Shown here: positions 45,801 to 60,733 of the stretch, piece after piece
How the letters are laid out: the number at the start of each line of letters is the position of its first letter
How positions within the stretch are numbered: position 1 is the first letter of the stretch
Origin: Dimorphilus gyrociliatus
Lineage: Eukaryota > Annelida > Polychaeta > Dinophilidae
Direction of reading: 5' to 3'
Assembly: GCA_904063045.1 (NCBI GenBank)
Contig: CAJFCJ010000020.1
Coordinates: forward strand, 798,916-862,915
Length of the DNA stretch: 64,000 nucleotides
Program-made: the position numbers and the translations under genes
The notes under the pieces: model-generated
Database searches by the model: none
Told to the model about the DNA's origin: nothing
The model's input: the letters and a program-made list of their open reading frames with translations, nothing else

Positions 45801-48800
45801 TCTCTTTTAACAATATGACGGTTCGTTCTGTTGCCTCGGAAGTTGTTAAGTTTTCAAATCCTAAAGATTGTAAACAGAGATGCATGAATAGTACAAAATT
45901 TGTATGTTCAGGAGCAACTTTTTCATCAAAGAAGCTAACTTGTACGCTTTATAATAACACGAAACCATCATTGAAGAAAGATACATATATACATACACTA
46001 AATCACTATTATTACTCTCTAAAACAAATCTGCAAACCTGCATTAGGTGTTAGCTGTTTTATGCAGGAATTTTCTAATAGAGAAACTGTAACGCATTCAA
46101 AGAAATCACTAAAAGCGTCGACCCTTCGCCGATGTCAAATGCTATGCTTCGCTGAAACAGACTTCATCTGTACCGCAATAAGCTTTCAAGAAAATAGCCG
46201 AAATTGTAGATTATATGAGACAAAAGAAGAAAGTATCCTTTCATCACTCCTTCAGGCAACTGGCTCAATATTTTCGATAAAACGTTGCGTAAATAAAAAT
46301 GGTCTGTTTAAAAGAATTTTATATATTAAAGCACTCAACTTTTCTGAATGTCAAATTCTGACCTTTTAGACGAATGTTTTACAACTCAAGAAGTCCATAT
46401 TTGGAAAGACTATAGTGTTTATCTATCGTCAAATTTTTGGTCATGTAGAGCTTTATGTATCGAAGATTCAAAGTGTAGAGCTTTTATTTTTATCAATTCA
46501 ACTTGTCATCTAAGTGGAACAATACCAATTAAAAAATTTGGCGAAGATGGATTAACCGGTCATATAAAGAATAATTGCGCTGATCGTAACTAACTTTCCA
46601 TCATTTTATTTGTTATTAATACTATTAATGTTTAACTTTCTTTAACTTTACACTTCCCAGTTTGCACAATTAAGGAAATAAGCAGTCTTCACACTTCAAG
46701 CCAGGATATTCAGTCAATTCGAGCAATATCAAAAGCAGAATGTATAAAGGCATTTTTACAATCGAATTACTCATTAGTGAAGTAAATATATTTGTAGATG
46801 TTGTGATACTATTCTCATTTTCAATCAAATAATATTTTCAGATCAGCAGAATACAACTCAGACTCAAGAAATTGTTATCTTAAACGAAAAGATATATATT
46901 CAGCATCTCAAACATATAAATTCAGTGGATCACATGCTTATTTTCAAAGAGATTGCCCTCATGAACGTTAGTAGACAATATTTTCATTTCATTAACTATC
47001 TTTACACTTCTTGGAAAACAGACAGGTGCTTCAGACAACAACGTGGTTATCATATGAAGGGCTCTTACATTAAAGCTATTTATTTAGATTTGATAAAGGA
47101 GTGTGAAGAGGAATGCCACAAGGATGAAAATTGCTTGTTTGTATTCAATATATCCATTAAATATTAATCAATTAATTACCATTTTTTCTCCTAAAAATAA
47201 AAGGTCAATAGACTATAATGGATCAGACAATCTATGCGTTTTACATTCCGATTCCAAAGCAACTAAACCTATTTTATTCGAACCACATAATACAACCACA
47301 TATTCTGAAAAAACAATATGTGACCAAATTCCTGGTTGCTTCAAAGTATTCATGAACTCTTATGTTAATCTTCGATTCAGTAAAATAGTTAAAGCTGTTA
47401 CTGCCGAAAGTTGCAAAAAGTACTGCTTGTCAACTAAATATTTCTATTGCAGGTGAAGGAATAGTTAATGATAATAATTGATTAGTTTAATAAAAAATGA
47501 TCATTGCTTGTTCATTAAAGATCAGCTATATATAGAGCTAAAGACAACAAATGTATTATAAGTGCTCAAGGTGATATCAGGACTCGTTTAAGAAAACGTC
47601 CTGGTTCTGTTTACTTACATAGAACTTTATGCAAAGGTAGGTAACATAGGAAGAGAAATTTGTTACATAAAATACTCTATTTTTAAATCTCTGTTTCTTA
47701 AACAGATTGTGAAATGGTTAAACATGTTAATAAAACGATACCAAAAGAACTATATCCAGGAAATAGATATCAATATTGTCCTTCATTTGAGGAATGTTCT
47801 AAAATATGCTTTTATCAGTTCCAACCTGAATGTCGGTTAGTATAATGATATATTTCGTAGGTTTGAATAATTTTAAAATTAATCTTTTTTTTATCAATGC
47901 TTTCCTCTGTCCGTTTGCCTCTTTTTTCTCTTTCTGTCTGTCATTCTTTCGCTAATATCTGCTATTTTTCTACTTACTCGCAGCTCAGCTTTATATAACA
48001 AGAGGAGAAGAACATGCAGACTTTTGTCGAATTCTAATGGAACCTGGAGCAGTAAATTGATATCTGATCCTAATTATATTTATTTCGAAAAGAAATGCAA
48101 GGGTTTATCCGGTAATTTTAATAAGATTTATTCATTTTTCTCTTCACCAAACTGCAACGTGTACAACATTATTGTTTCTTTCGTTTAAAGATAAATGCGA
48201 CTATGTTTATAGAAATAATTGGCTTTTAAAAAAATACTATAAATCTACTATTGTACCGAATGCAGATGTATGTAGTCGGTATTGTTTGGTAGACAGTTGC
48301 AAATCATTCTCCATTTCTTCAATACATAATTCATCTAGTTTGGTCTGCTATCTAAGCACTTATAATCGTCTTAGAGCGATTAGTAGTTTTGTTCAGAGTA
48401 ATATATCGACCCATTATGAAAAAGTATGCCAACAACATAAATTTAGTAAGTTGCACTTAAGTTATTTATAGTCTTGATTAAACATACATATTATATTTAT
48501 TATATTTACACTTATTAGTATGTAAGATTACTGAATTAGGACCAAAGACGTTATTAGGTCCCACTAAAAGTGATTGGATTAAATATAAAGGAACATCGAA
48601 ATTAACTTGTCAAATACTTTGCGATACTGAGAAATCGTTTGTTTGTACTGGAGCCAAATTCGATATTCAAAGCGGTGACTGCTTCCTCTACAAAAATCCT
48701 ATAAACACACCTAATTATGAATTTAAAAGTTCTACTACAAGTTTGTTTTTCATTAGAAACTGTGATGGAAAAAGTGAGTTTAAACAGAAAAATACGACAC

Positions 48801-50393
48801 ATTAAACAATAATGCCCTAAAATTATCATTTTATTTTTAGCTATTGTCCCTCCTAAGACTGTCAAATGCCCCCCACATTGGCACTATGTACATGAAACGA
48901 AGAGCTGCTACCATTTAAAGCATAACATAGCTTATAATTATGAGACAGCAAGCTCTTACTGTTACGCGAATGGAGGGAATTTAATTTCTTATAAAGATGA
49001 AGAGGAATTTAATAGTTTAACATCCACCTTAGAGAGGTAAGAGGATAAAATGAATATTGGTTAAATAAGCACAAATATTGACATGAACTAAATTAGATTG
49101 AGATTAAACCATGGCATCAATTCGGAAGTTTTGTGGTGGACTTCTGGACAGCTAACAGAAAAAGGTTGGAATTGGCAAGAATTAGATCCATTGGGTGAGC
49201 AGTTAGACCTATTTTTCTCTTTTTGTTTAATAAAATGAATGAAAATAGATTAAATGATTAAAGCTGTACTTTTTTAATTATTCTGTTCGTTAACTATTTA
49301 AAACAGCGAATCAGAGCTAATTCTTATGAGCTTTTCTTATTTTCAATCTTAATATTACTTAGCCTACAAGAAAAGGATATATCCACATCCCATTACTTTA
49401 ACAAAATGGTTTAAGAAGGAACCAAAAGATAAAGCAAATCACATGGTTATGAAATACGGAAGTAGAAAAGAACATATCATACGATGGGGATCAATGGCAG
49501 TAACAGATAAAACTTTAGCCTTAGCTTTATGTAAGGCAGATCCTGATCAAGGTTGAAAAACTTATCATAATTTGCTTGAATAAGCACCTATCATACAACT
49601 CCAGTATGATTATCTTTTTTTGTTTTTAACTAATCAGCTACAGAACAGTGTTGGAAAAATACATGTTTGAATAATGGAGTTTGTGTGGAAAAAAATCTCA
49701 CTTCTCCAAAAATTCCCACCATAGAATATTCAGGTCGAGGAATGGACGACGATGAAGAGGATGCTGAATCTACCATTTCGCTTTTTCATTCAAAAGTTAC
49801 AAAACTCGCTCAAGGTTACAAATGCCGTTGTATCAATTCAACTGGAAATAATTGCGAGTTACAATCACCTACTTTTAATGAGTCACTATCTGCTCTTTAT
49901 AAAGATTTCTTTATATCTAAAGTGGCTATGTCATTCGAAAAAGCGAGTCTTTATTGTAAGAGTAACTCTGCTTCCATGTTGATCTTGAGCACAGAAATGG
50001 AAGAAGAATACTGGACATCAGTTTTAGAAAGAGATAATCTCCAAGGAGTATATTGGTTGTCCGCAAAGAGACGGGACAATAAATGGTATTGGCTTGCTAG
50101 TTCTAAACATCTGACTGGTAAGTATTAAAAAGAAACTTTTATTTACCTTAATTAAAACTATGAGTAACAAAATACATTTAGCAAATAATGAAAGTTTTGT
50201 AATAGATTCTTTTACTATAAATAAATTAGCCTCATTCGAAATGACCTATACGAATTGGCATGAAAATGAACCGAACAATTACATGCATTCGGAATCTGCT
50301 GCTGTATTATGGTATACAGAGAAAGACGGTTGGAAATGGGCTGATGCAAATGAAAGGAACCTTTATCCATTCGTATGCGTTTCAATGAAATAA
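36805..50393 (+). CDS. PAN-11: giant protein, about 33 PAN modules then CTLD-EGF-CTLD
   Basis: A signal peptide exon (MKLLLTCSVILLLPFLG) is followed by roughly 60 small exons over 13.6 kb. I could join successive exons in frame throughout, with phase 1 between modules and phase 2 inside. About 33 strongly diverged PAN-like modules result, many without T-K-P, and a few missing C4 (NYSLVKSAEYN, SSKVLSCQYD). The C terminus changes: a C-type lectin domain (PPHWHYVHETKSCYH, about 48840-49550), an EGF-like domain (CWKNTCLNNGVC ... CRC, from about 49640), and a second C-type lectin domain with WHENEPNN and WKWADAN, stopping at 50393. EPN is the known mannose-type calcium and sugar motif; the first lectin domain lacks it. 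Weak donors (for example near 45525 and 46300) leave some junctions uncertain, and two adjacent genes cannot be excluded. Confidence 0.72.
41909..41935. repeat. (CTT)n tract in a PAN-11 intron
   Basis: About nine CTT units within the intron following module 13, acting as part of an extended polypyrimidine tract. Confidence 0.75.
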
Positions 50394-50724
50394 CAGAGAA
50401 AAACGTTTTTTTTTCATATTATTCTATTTACAACAATTATTTCATTATTCTTATTAATATAATAAAAAAATATTCATGTTTTCAATTTATTACAAAAACA
50501 AATACTTCATTTTTAATTTATTAAAAAACTAATATGGAATTAACACCATTAAAATGTCAGAAAAAGATAAAGTTAAAAGATAGAGAGAAGGGGGAGGGAA
50601 GAGAGAGAGGGGGGAGGGAGGCAAACTGAGAGAAAAAATCTCGTACATGAATAATCAGGTAGAAAGCGCCGCGCACTCTTAAAACATTTAGTAGTAAGCG
50701 GCAGGTTGTTGCCGAGCTTGGATT
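50394..50724. other. Spacer and presumptive promoter of the nicotinic receptor gene
   Basis: Only 331 bases separate the PAN-11 stop from the receptor start on the same strand. The left half is AT-rich; the right half holds a polypurine G-rich tract (50590-50620). No TATA box is evident. Confidence 0.45.
50590..50620 (+). promoter_or_regulatory. G-rich polypurine tract upstream of the receptor gene
   Basis: Four G runs (5, 3, 6 and 3 G) are separated by 1, 10 and 1 bases within a continuous purine stretch, 105 bases before the start codon. The arrangement could form a G-quadruplex or triplex. Regulatory function is inference. Confidence 0.35.
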
Positions 50725-52890
50725 ATGGATAAACATTTGGCGTTACTGACTGGATTTTTAGTTTTATTTGGATATAAAGTTAATCCAGTAGATGCTTTCT
50801 TAAAGAATCCGCAAAGTCTGAATATTTCTATGGATTACAATGCATCGTAAGTAGTTAATTTGTATAAATGATGATTCTCTTCTGAAGTAGTACTTTACAA
50901 TCTCGTTTTTTTTTCTTTCTTTTTCCATTTCCACCCACCCAAGTAAAATAACTTAGATTGTATATGAGTTTAAAAATATCCTCTTAAGATTGTTATCTAA
51001 CACTGAATGATGACCTATTCCATAGGATAGGATAAACCGTATCAACTGAAAATGTCATTTGGCCATTAGGATTCTATTTTCCTTTAAGACTACTCTTCTA
51101 TAGATTATTGTTAAATCTGTTAAATAGTTAAAATAGGTTAATAGTTTGTTATCATAGGGTATTATCCGAGTTCATCTAGTGGTTGAATAGCAATCTATGC
51201 AGATATTTTTAGAATATTAACTATATAAATGAAGTGAACTGCATGTTTAATGTATTCTACTAAGAAACAATAAAAGTTACAATCGTATATAAAATAATAC
51301 TCTGAAATGCATATTTTTCATAATTAATGTTTAAGCATTGTCTATTATGTACATCCAAAAGTTACATATGGCGTTAGTTTATTACAGATATTTTACATTG
51401 TATTATTATACAAGTAAACAATATATATAGATATATTCGTACCCATAATAATCACACACAACCTTTTCATACATCAATGCAGTAAATTAAAGCAATGATT
51501 TACTAAAAAAATGTCTCATTGTAATATCTGCCTTGCTTCTGGACAAAAATATCGCTATTTTATTGCTTATAAAGAGACCTCACTATATCTTAATTGTTCA
51601 GTTAAAATATTACTTTTTAATTATTAAATATTCTATTGTATTATAAGGGTAATTTTCGCATTTATATCACACTTTATTTATATCATTACAATTGAATTGA
51701 ATAACAGATTTTTAAAAAAAAAAAACAATTTATAACACCTCTTTATCGTGTCAAAAAAGAATTTTATCAATTATACTAGCTATGTTAGACATTTGTAGTT
51801 CGTTTATATCGGTTTTGGGTGAGAAGTAATTGGTGGTTGTCGGCGTTTCAATATCCTAAAAAAATCATTAACGTTTTTTTAGTCTATTTTGGTGACGCTC
51901 CACTTTTCTGTAAATAAAAACACTTAGTTTGCCATCAAAAATCTTTCACTCGATCGTGAAAGGCCATTAAATTTATAATTAAGAAAAATGGTATAGGAAA
52001 ATTTTATTAACAGTTTTGTAGTGTATTTAGTATAAGTATATAGCAATGTTTTTTAATCAGGGACAGCTACTTATCTTTTGTTAGTAAAAGGAAAGTAATA
52101 TTTTGTCTTATTTTAATAAAATCTTTGGCATATAAAATTAGTGTCGTCATTTTCCTGATTAGCTATCATACGAGTAAGATGATCCTTGATAAAAAAAGAT
52201 TTAGGATCGATAAAGTTGACGCTGCAAGCTTCCGTATTGTTTCCTTAAGACAAACTAAGAATATTTCGACTTGCAATGTTTAAAAAGCCTAAAAGTAGCA
52301 ATTTTTTTTATCTCATTTTTTCCTATTATTGAATTTTTACTCAGATTTTCACCAATAATTCTTTATTAGAGAATAAGATTTGAGTGAAAGAAATGTGCAT
52401 GTTAAGTCAAACAACTATTTCCGAAGGCAATGATGCTCGTTTAATGATTCATAAGAAGTAAAGTAGAATATGAACAACAAGTGTCACCAGGAATAATTTA
52501 TATGTTTGTCAAGAATATTTAATTTATATATAACGTTTGTATACACCAAGATTATATCCTTCGTGGCTATGTCTTTCTCCGCTTCTCTGTTTTGTTATTA
52601 AAGAGCAACGAAAAGTCACATTTCCCTTTTTATATTGATTACCGATCACTCAAATTGATCTTCATTGGCTTAATACCTTGCTTTTCCATTTATTTCACAT
52701 GTTTATGAATCTATGACCATTGGTATTTTAAATCTGGTATATACAAATAAGGAAAAAAACATGTTAAGGGGCCGGAACGGCGGTGGGCAAAGTATAAAGA
52801 TATACGACGTGGTCTCCCTCATTGCCCATTTTGTGTTATAAATTACTTCTTATAAGTCTCTTCTTTCCCGTTTCATTCTCTATATTTCTC

Positions 52891-52955
<65 letters not shown>

Positions 52956-55132
52956 TTTCATTTCCCTTTTTACGGGCTCATACGAATAGCAAACTACTGC
53001 TAATTAACCTCTCCAGCTTTATCGATTTTTGAAACGATATACTTTCTTCGTATTATTAAAAGAGAATCGGATGGAAAGAAATAATATATTAAACTAAATG
53101 CGATATTTCAAAAATGTTTCTTTTATTCTTTCACAAAATATCCTTTAATTGATAAAAACGTTTCCCAACAGGCAATTAACTCTTTCGGAAGAGAGCCGAA
53201 TCAGTTTCCATTTAATGGAACGGTACAAAAAGGTTGGAAATATTGCAAGACCAGTAGAAAATGCTATGAAGACTGTAAAAGTTGAATTTGGATTAGCATT
53301 GATTCAAATTTTAGACTTTGACGAAACAAATCAAGTATTGACAACAAATGTTTGGAAAAGATATGTAAGTGAAACGGATAGATTTTTTTTTCTCTGCATA
53401 CAAATTATTATCCCATTCTCACCTTACGTAACCTACAAATATTCAATTTTCCCTCAATTTTGCTTGATTGTTTGATTTAGATATGGCTGGATGAAATTCT
53501 TCGTTGGAACCCTTCGGAATTTGGAAATATATCCAATATTCGCTTACCAGCACCTAAAATTTGGACACCGGACATAGTTCTATACAATAAGTAAGATTTT
53601 AATGATAATGACATACACTAAAATAGGTTAGATTTAAAGAGTTCAGTTAAAGTTTTTCAAGTAAAACCACTTTAGTTTAGAAAACGTGTGACCATACTTA
53701 GAGCATTGTCGATCTAAGGTAATAAGAAACTAGTAGCTTCCTTAATAAGTTTAATTCTTATTAAATAATAATAATGAAATTGACAAATCTTTGTCAAAAA
53801 AAATACGATTAGTCTGTAAACAAAGAAGGTAACAAATAATATAAAAAACTCCATTAACCTTATAAATGACCCCAGTATCTAGAATTTGGAACCTTATACG
53901 CTTATTATAATAAATACAGCGCTGATACCCAAGAAAAACAACACCTGGAATCAGTAACGGTTGCTCACTTTGGTCTTGTTAGATGGATTCCCCCGGCAAT
54001 TTACAAGTCCAGTTGCCAGATCGAGATGAGAAATTTCCCCTTCGATACCCAAACTTGTTTCTTCAAATTTGGTTCCTGGGTGTATGATGGGCATAAATTA
54101 GATCTCGTGTTTTATGAAGGAAGAGACGATGTGGACTTGAGAGAATATGTTGAGAGTTCCGAATGGAATGTTGTTTGTTAGTAATTTTTCATATGAAAAA
54201 AAAAAGAATTTAGGAACTCTTTTGTTTTTTAATGACAAAGCTTATTGGTTACATATATCTATTCTATTTTAGATACATCCGCAAAACGAAACGTTCGTAC
54301 ATATCCCTGTTGTGATGACGAACCGTATCCTGATTTGACGTTTCGACTGACAGTGAAAAGAAAAACAGCATTTTACATGTATGTGCTCATACTGCCCAGT
54401 GTAATGCTTTCGTTTCTCACATTGGTTCTATTCTGGATACCTCCTCAGAGACCCGATAGAACTAGCTTGGGTAAGTTTCTAGATTAATAATAATTGTAAT
54501 TTTTGTTAACAGTACGTCTATTATTCGCTTTTCTTTAAGGAATGAGCCTATTTTCAAGTTTTTTTGTTCTTCTCCTCATTCTCGTACAAAGTTCGCCACC
54601 TACTGCATCGATTTCCCTTCTGGGTGTCTATTACTGCTTGAATATGGTGCTCATAGCCATATCAACCATGGTTTCAGCACTAGTAATTAATCTGACATAT
54701 TATTTACAAAGGAGAAAACTCCCATTTTTAATTAAAGCCGTAAGCGATTTCAAATTATTGATCTTAAATGACAAAATGACAAAATGACGGAATTTTTAAC
54801 CTAAGAATTACATATATCAGATTTTTGTTCAACACCTCGGTCGACTATTATGTGTAAGCAGAAACAGTTTAGCTGATGAACCGAATGAAATAAACAAACG
54901 TACAAGTAGTTTTACTGAGCAAAGTTTCCCTCTACGGAATGGTAAAGCGAGCGAACAAACCCTATCGAAACGCAACGATTGGAAAATTTTAGCATCCGTT
55001 ATTGACAGGTATACGCTACTTTTCAATTTCCAATCATTCACTAAATTCTCGACTTTTTTATATTACAGGCTTTTTTTTATAATTTATACGATTGGTTTGG
55101 TTTTATCCTTAATTTTCGTCTTCCCCCGTTAG
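50725..55132 (+). CDS. Nicotinic acetylcholine receptor alpha-type subunit
   Basis: Eight exons (50725..50846, 53172..53364, 53481..53590, 53920..54176, 54273..54470, 54540..54739, 54821..55008, 55069..55132) join in frame to 443 residues. Order: signal peptide; ligand-binding domain with TTNVWKRY, IWTPDIVLYNN and WIPPAIYKSSC; the 13-residue Cys loop (Cys174-Cys188, with FPFD); vicinal Cys240-Cys241 (YPCCDDEPYPD) typical of alpha subunits; M1; M2 (TSLGMSLFSSFFVLLL); M3; a short intracellular loop of about 60 residues; M4; stop. In M2 the 9' position is Ser299 in place of the near-universal Leu, and 20' is Gln310 in place of an acidic residue. A pentameric ligand-gated cation channel subunit at the plasma membrane is expected. 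Intron 1 is 2.3 kb, far longer than its neighbours. The donor after exon 4 (GTTAGT) was chosen because it restores Tyr in frame. Confidence 0.9.
50847..53171 (+). other. Long first intron of the nicotinic receptor gene
   Basis: 2.3 kb of AT-rich sequence between the signal-peptide exon and the ligand-binding domain. Apart from the CT microsatellite at 52895-52953 I see no ORF, transposon or RNA gene. Its length may mean intronic regulatory elements. Confidence 0.55.
52895..52953. repeat. (TC)n microsatellite
   Basis: A near-perfect TC dinucleotide run of about 59 bases within intron 1 of the receptor gene, the longest simple repeat in the window. Confidence 0.9.
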
Positions 55133-55335
55133 TCTAGGCGCCATCTATCGTTTTTTCAAATATAAATAGTTTAAACAGAGAATAAAATATATCAGCCTTG
55201 TATTTTCATAGTTTAAAATAGTTTTATTTTTCTAATGCAAATTCAGGAGTGAATGACAACATAAAAACCGCAAAAGCAGTTAAGCGGATAAAAGTTTTTG
55301 AATTCCAATAGCTGTAAACAATTAGAAGTTCAATC

Positions 55336-58749
<3,414 letters not shown>

Positions 58750-59263
58750 ATGATTACAGATTCATTAAAAAGGAAGTGGAATGGTAATAGTACTGTTAAA
58801 GGAGAGTGGTCTAAATATCGAGTAATAGATAAACCGTTTTATCCATACTTTCTTTTGAATGAGACTCGGCTAAAAGGTCAGGTAAAAACGGATCACAAAC
58901 GCAAACTGCCCTTAGACCCTGTCACTACAGAAAAGAAAGCGAAATTGGAGAACGAGCCGGTTTGTATTACTTAAATTGTGTATAAAAAATATATAAATAA
59001 CATTCTATTTTTTATTTATTTACTTATTTGTAGTTTGAAAATGGTGAGCGATTTTATAATGATTTCATACACTTATTTAGATACATCCTGAAGAAATGAA
59101 GCAAGAGTTCAATGATATTAACTACTGGAAGATTTCTTTACCAGATATATCTGCAGAGTTATTGCATAACGAACGCGATGATAATATGGATTTGGAGGAG
59201 AATTTTAATTGCTATCAATATTGGAAAATGCCTCATCTTGAATTAGATTCAGAAAGTTTTTAA
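58750..59263 (+). CDS. Unrecognised small two-exon protein, 130 aa
   Basis: Exon 1 (58750..58959) and exon 2 (59081..59263) join in phase 0 to 130 residues: MITDSLKRKWNG..., a stretch with GEWSKYRVIDKPFYPYF, a basic segment (DHKRKLP, EKKAKLE), then an acidic tail with two related motifs, INYWKISLPDI and YQYWKMPHLEL, ending DSESF. No family is recognised. The basic patch suggests nuclear location, and the paired YWK motifs may be short docking peptides; both are inference. The donor is GTTTGT and the acceptor ttatttag. Support is the continuity of protein-like composition across the splice. Confidence 0.5.
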
Positions 59264-60733
59264 GTTCAATAATTGATACCATTTTTTTTCAAAATTGTCT
59301 CGTATTACTCTTTTATAAGTTAGTTGGCTTCGGCTTACGATTTCTGTATGGATTGTTTGTGCCTTGATAAAGCCTTGAAATCCACTAACGTGTTCAGATA
59401 ATTCCGATTTTTGAATAAATAGACTTTTTACTTTTTTTAAACTGTTTGTCAAAAGTATGAAAGATTGGCTCGAGTATGTGTATACACTACAGATGGCGGT
59501 ATTAAACGTGAGTGTTAGCCAATCACCGTTGAAGGAAAGTGTCACATTACAACGCATAGCGGGAAAAGCCTACACACAAGCGTTTTTGCAATACCGTAAG
59601 GTTAGTTTTCAAGAGTCTGCCTCTGTTTGGTTAGAAACAATTTAACTAAATCAACTGGACAAAAGGATAAACGAAACAAAGAGTTTGAAAGGTATTACCA
59701 TAATTATTTTCTATCGGGGCAGTTTATTTTCGTTACTGTTGGCTGATGCTCTCAATTAACTTAGTACCGTCTTATTGAGGGATTTTTTAGCGTATAAAAT
59801 TCTTTACGCGGTATCAGTTCCTTTGGATTGACAAATTTGCAAGCGATGAAAAAGAATAATTGAATAAGTGCGAAATGAAAACATCATTCAGTAACATTGA
59901 ATAGAGTTGATAGAATGCTCTCCTCCTAAAAGTTAGCATGCATAGACATGCGTATTATCGAACGACGCTGCCGTCTAAATATAAACCTTTATTTTCTTTG
60001 CATTTTTATAGCCCTATCAGAAATAATTCTTTCTTCTACGATAACCCTTCCCCCTTCCTATGTTTCATTATTTTTTCTTGGTAGGCGACGACCAGGTGCA
60101 CTTATTGTAATAAATAAAAGTAACGCTTAGTTCAACTATGTTTGTGTTTCACGATTCTAGACGTGCTGGACAGTAGTTTAAACGGATTTTCAAACACTTG
60201 TTAATAAGGTTGTCAGTTGTCTATAACGCTAGAGGTCGGTAGAGAAGCGTAGAAGGGTAAGCTAAAAGGCAACGAGTGGAAAACAAATAAGACTTTTTTA
60301 AAAGGATTACAGTCGTCGTTTAAATCTCGTCAAAAATTATTCTCGACAACTGAGCTCGTTAAAGTCGGCCAGTTATGTAATACAGCATCTCCCTCTCTTA
60401 CGCAATATAATATTAGATTGGCATTTTTGGATAGATGTTTCTTTTACTTGTACACCTGTTCCTAATAAATGAAAAGATTTTCTTTCTTGTCCTTTACTCT
60501 TAGAGTTATCATTTCAGATATGAACTATAGCTGGAGGACGCTTTCTGCTTAAAGGTCTCGCAGCGGACAGTAAGAAAGCCCCTGGGGGCCAAAGAGAATT
60601 TTATTATTCAATTTAAAGGGCTTCAGGGAGATAAGAAGGCCGGGTGGACAGTAGGTAGGAAAGGGAAAACAAATAGAATAAACGCAATGCGTGAATTACA
60701 AAATAAACTTGTAATATTGTGAACAAATCGGAT
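59264..60733. other. 1.5-kb intergenic and upstream region of the TMEM221-like gene
   Basis: It contains a CCAAT sequence near 59520 and a 62-codon open frame (59457-59645) without recognisable features. The right part is less AT-rich and probably carries the promoter and leader of the next gene. No RNA gene is seen. Confidence 0.45.

Noticed and set aside
36805-48780. Splitting PAN-11 into several smaller genes
   Set aside because: Internal exons kept the phase 1/phase 2 rule and frame everywhere I checked, and no internal signal peptide or TATA box was evident; a split remains possible at the weak donors.
59457-59645. 62-codon plus-strand frame
   Set aside because: No motif, no paired exon, and an equally long frame exists on the opposite strand.
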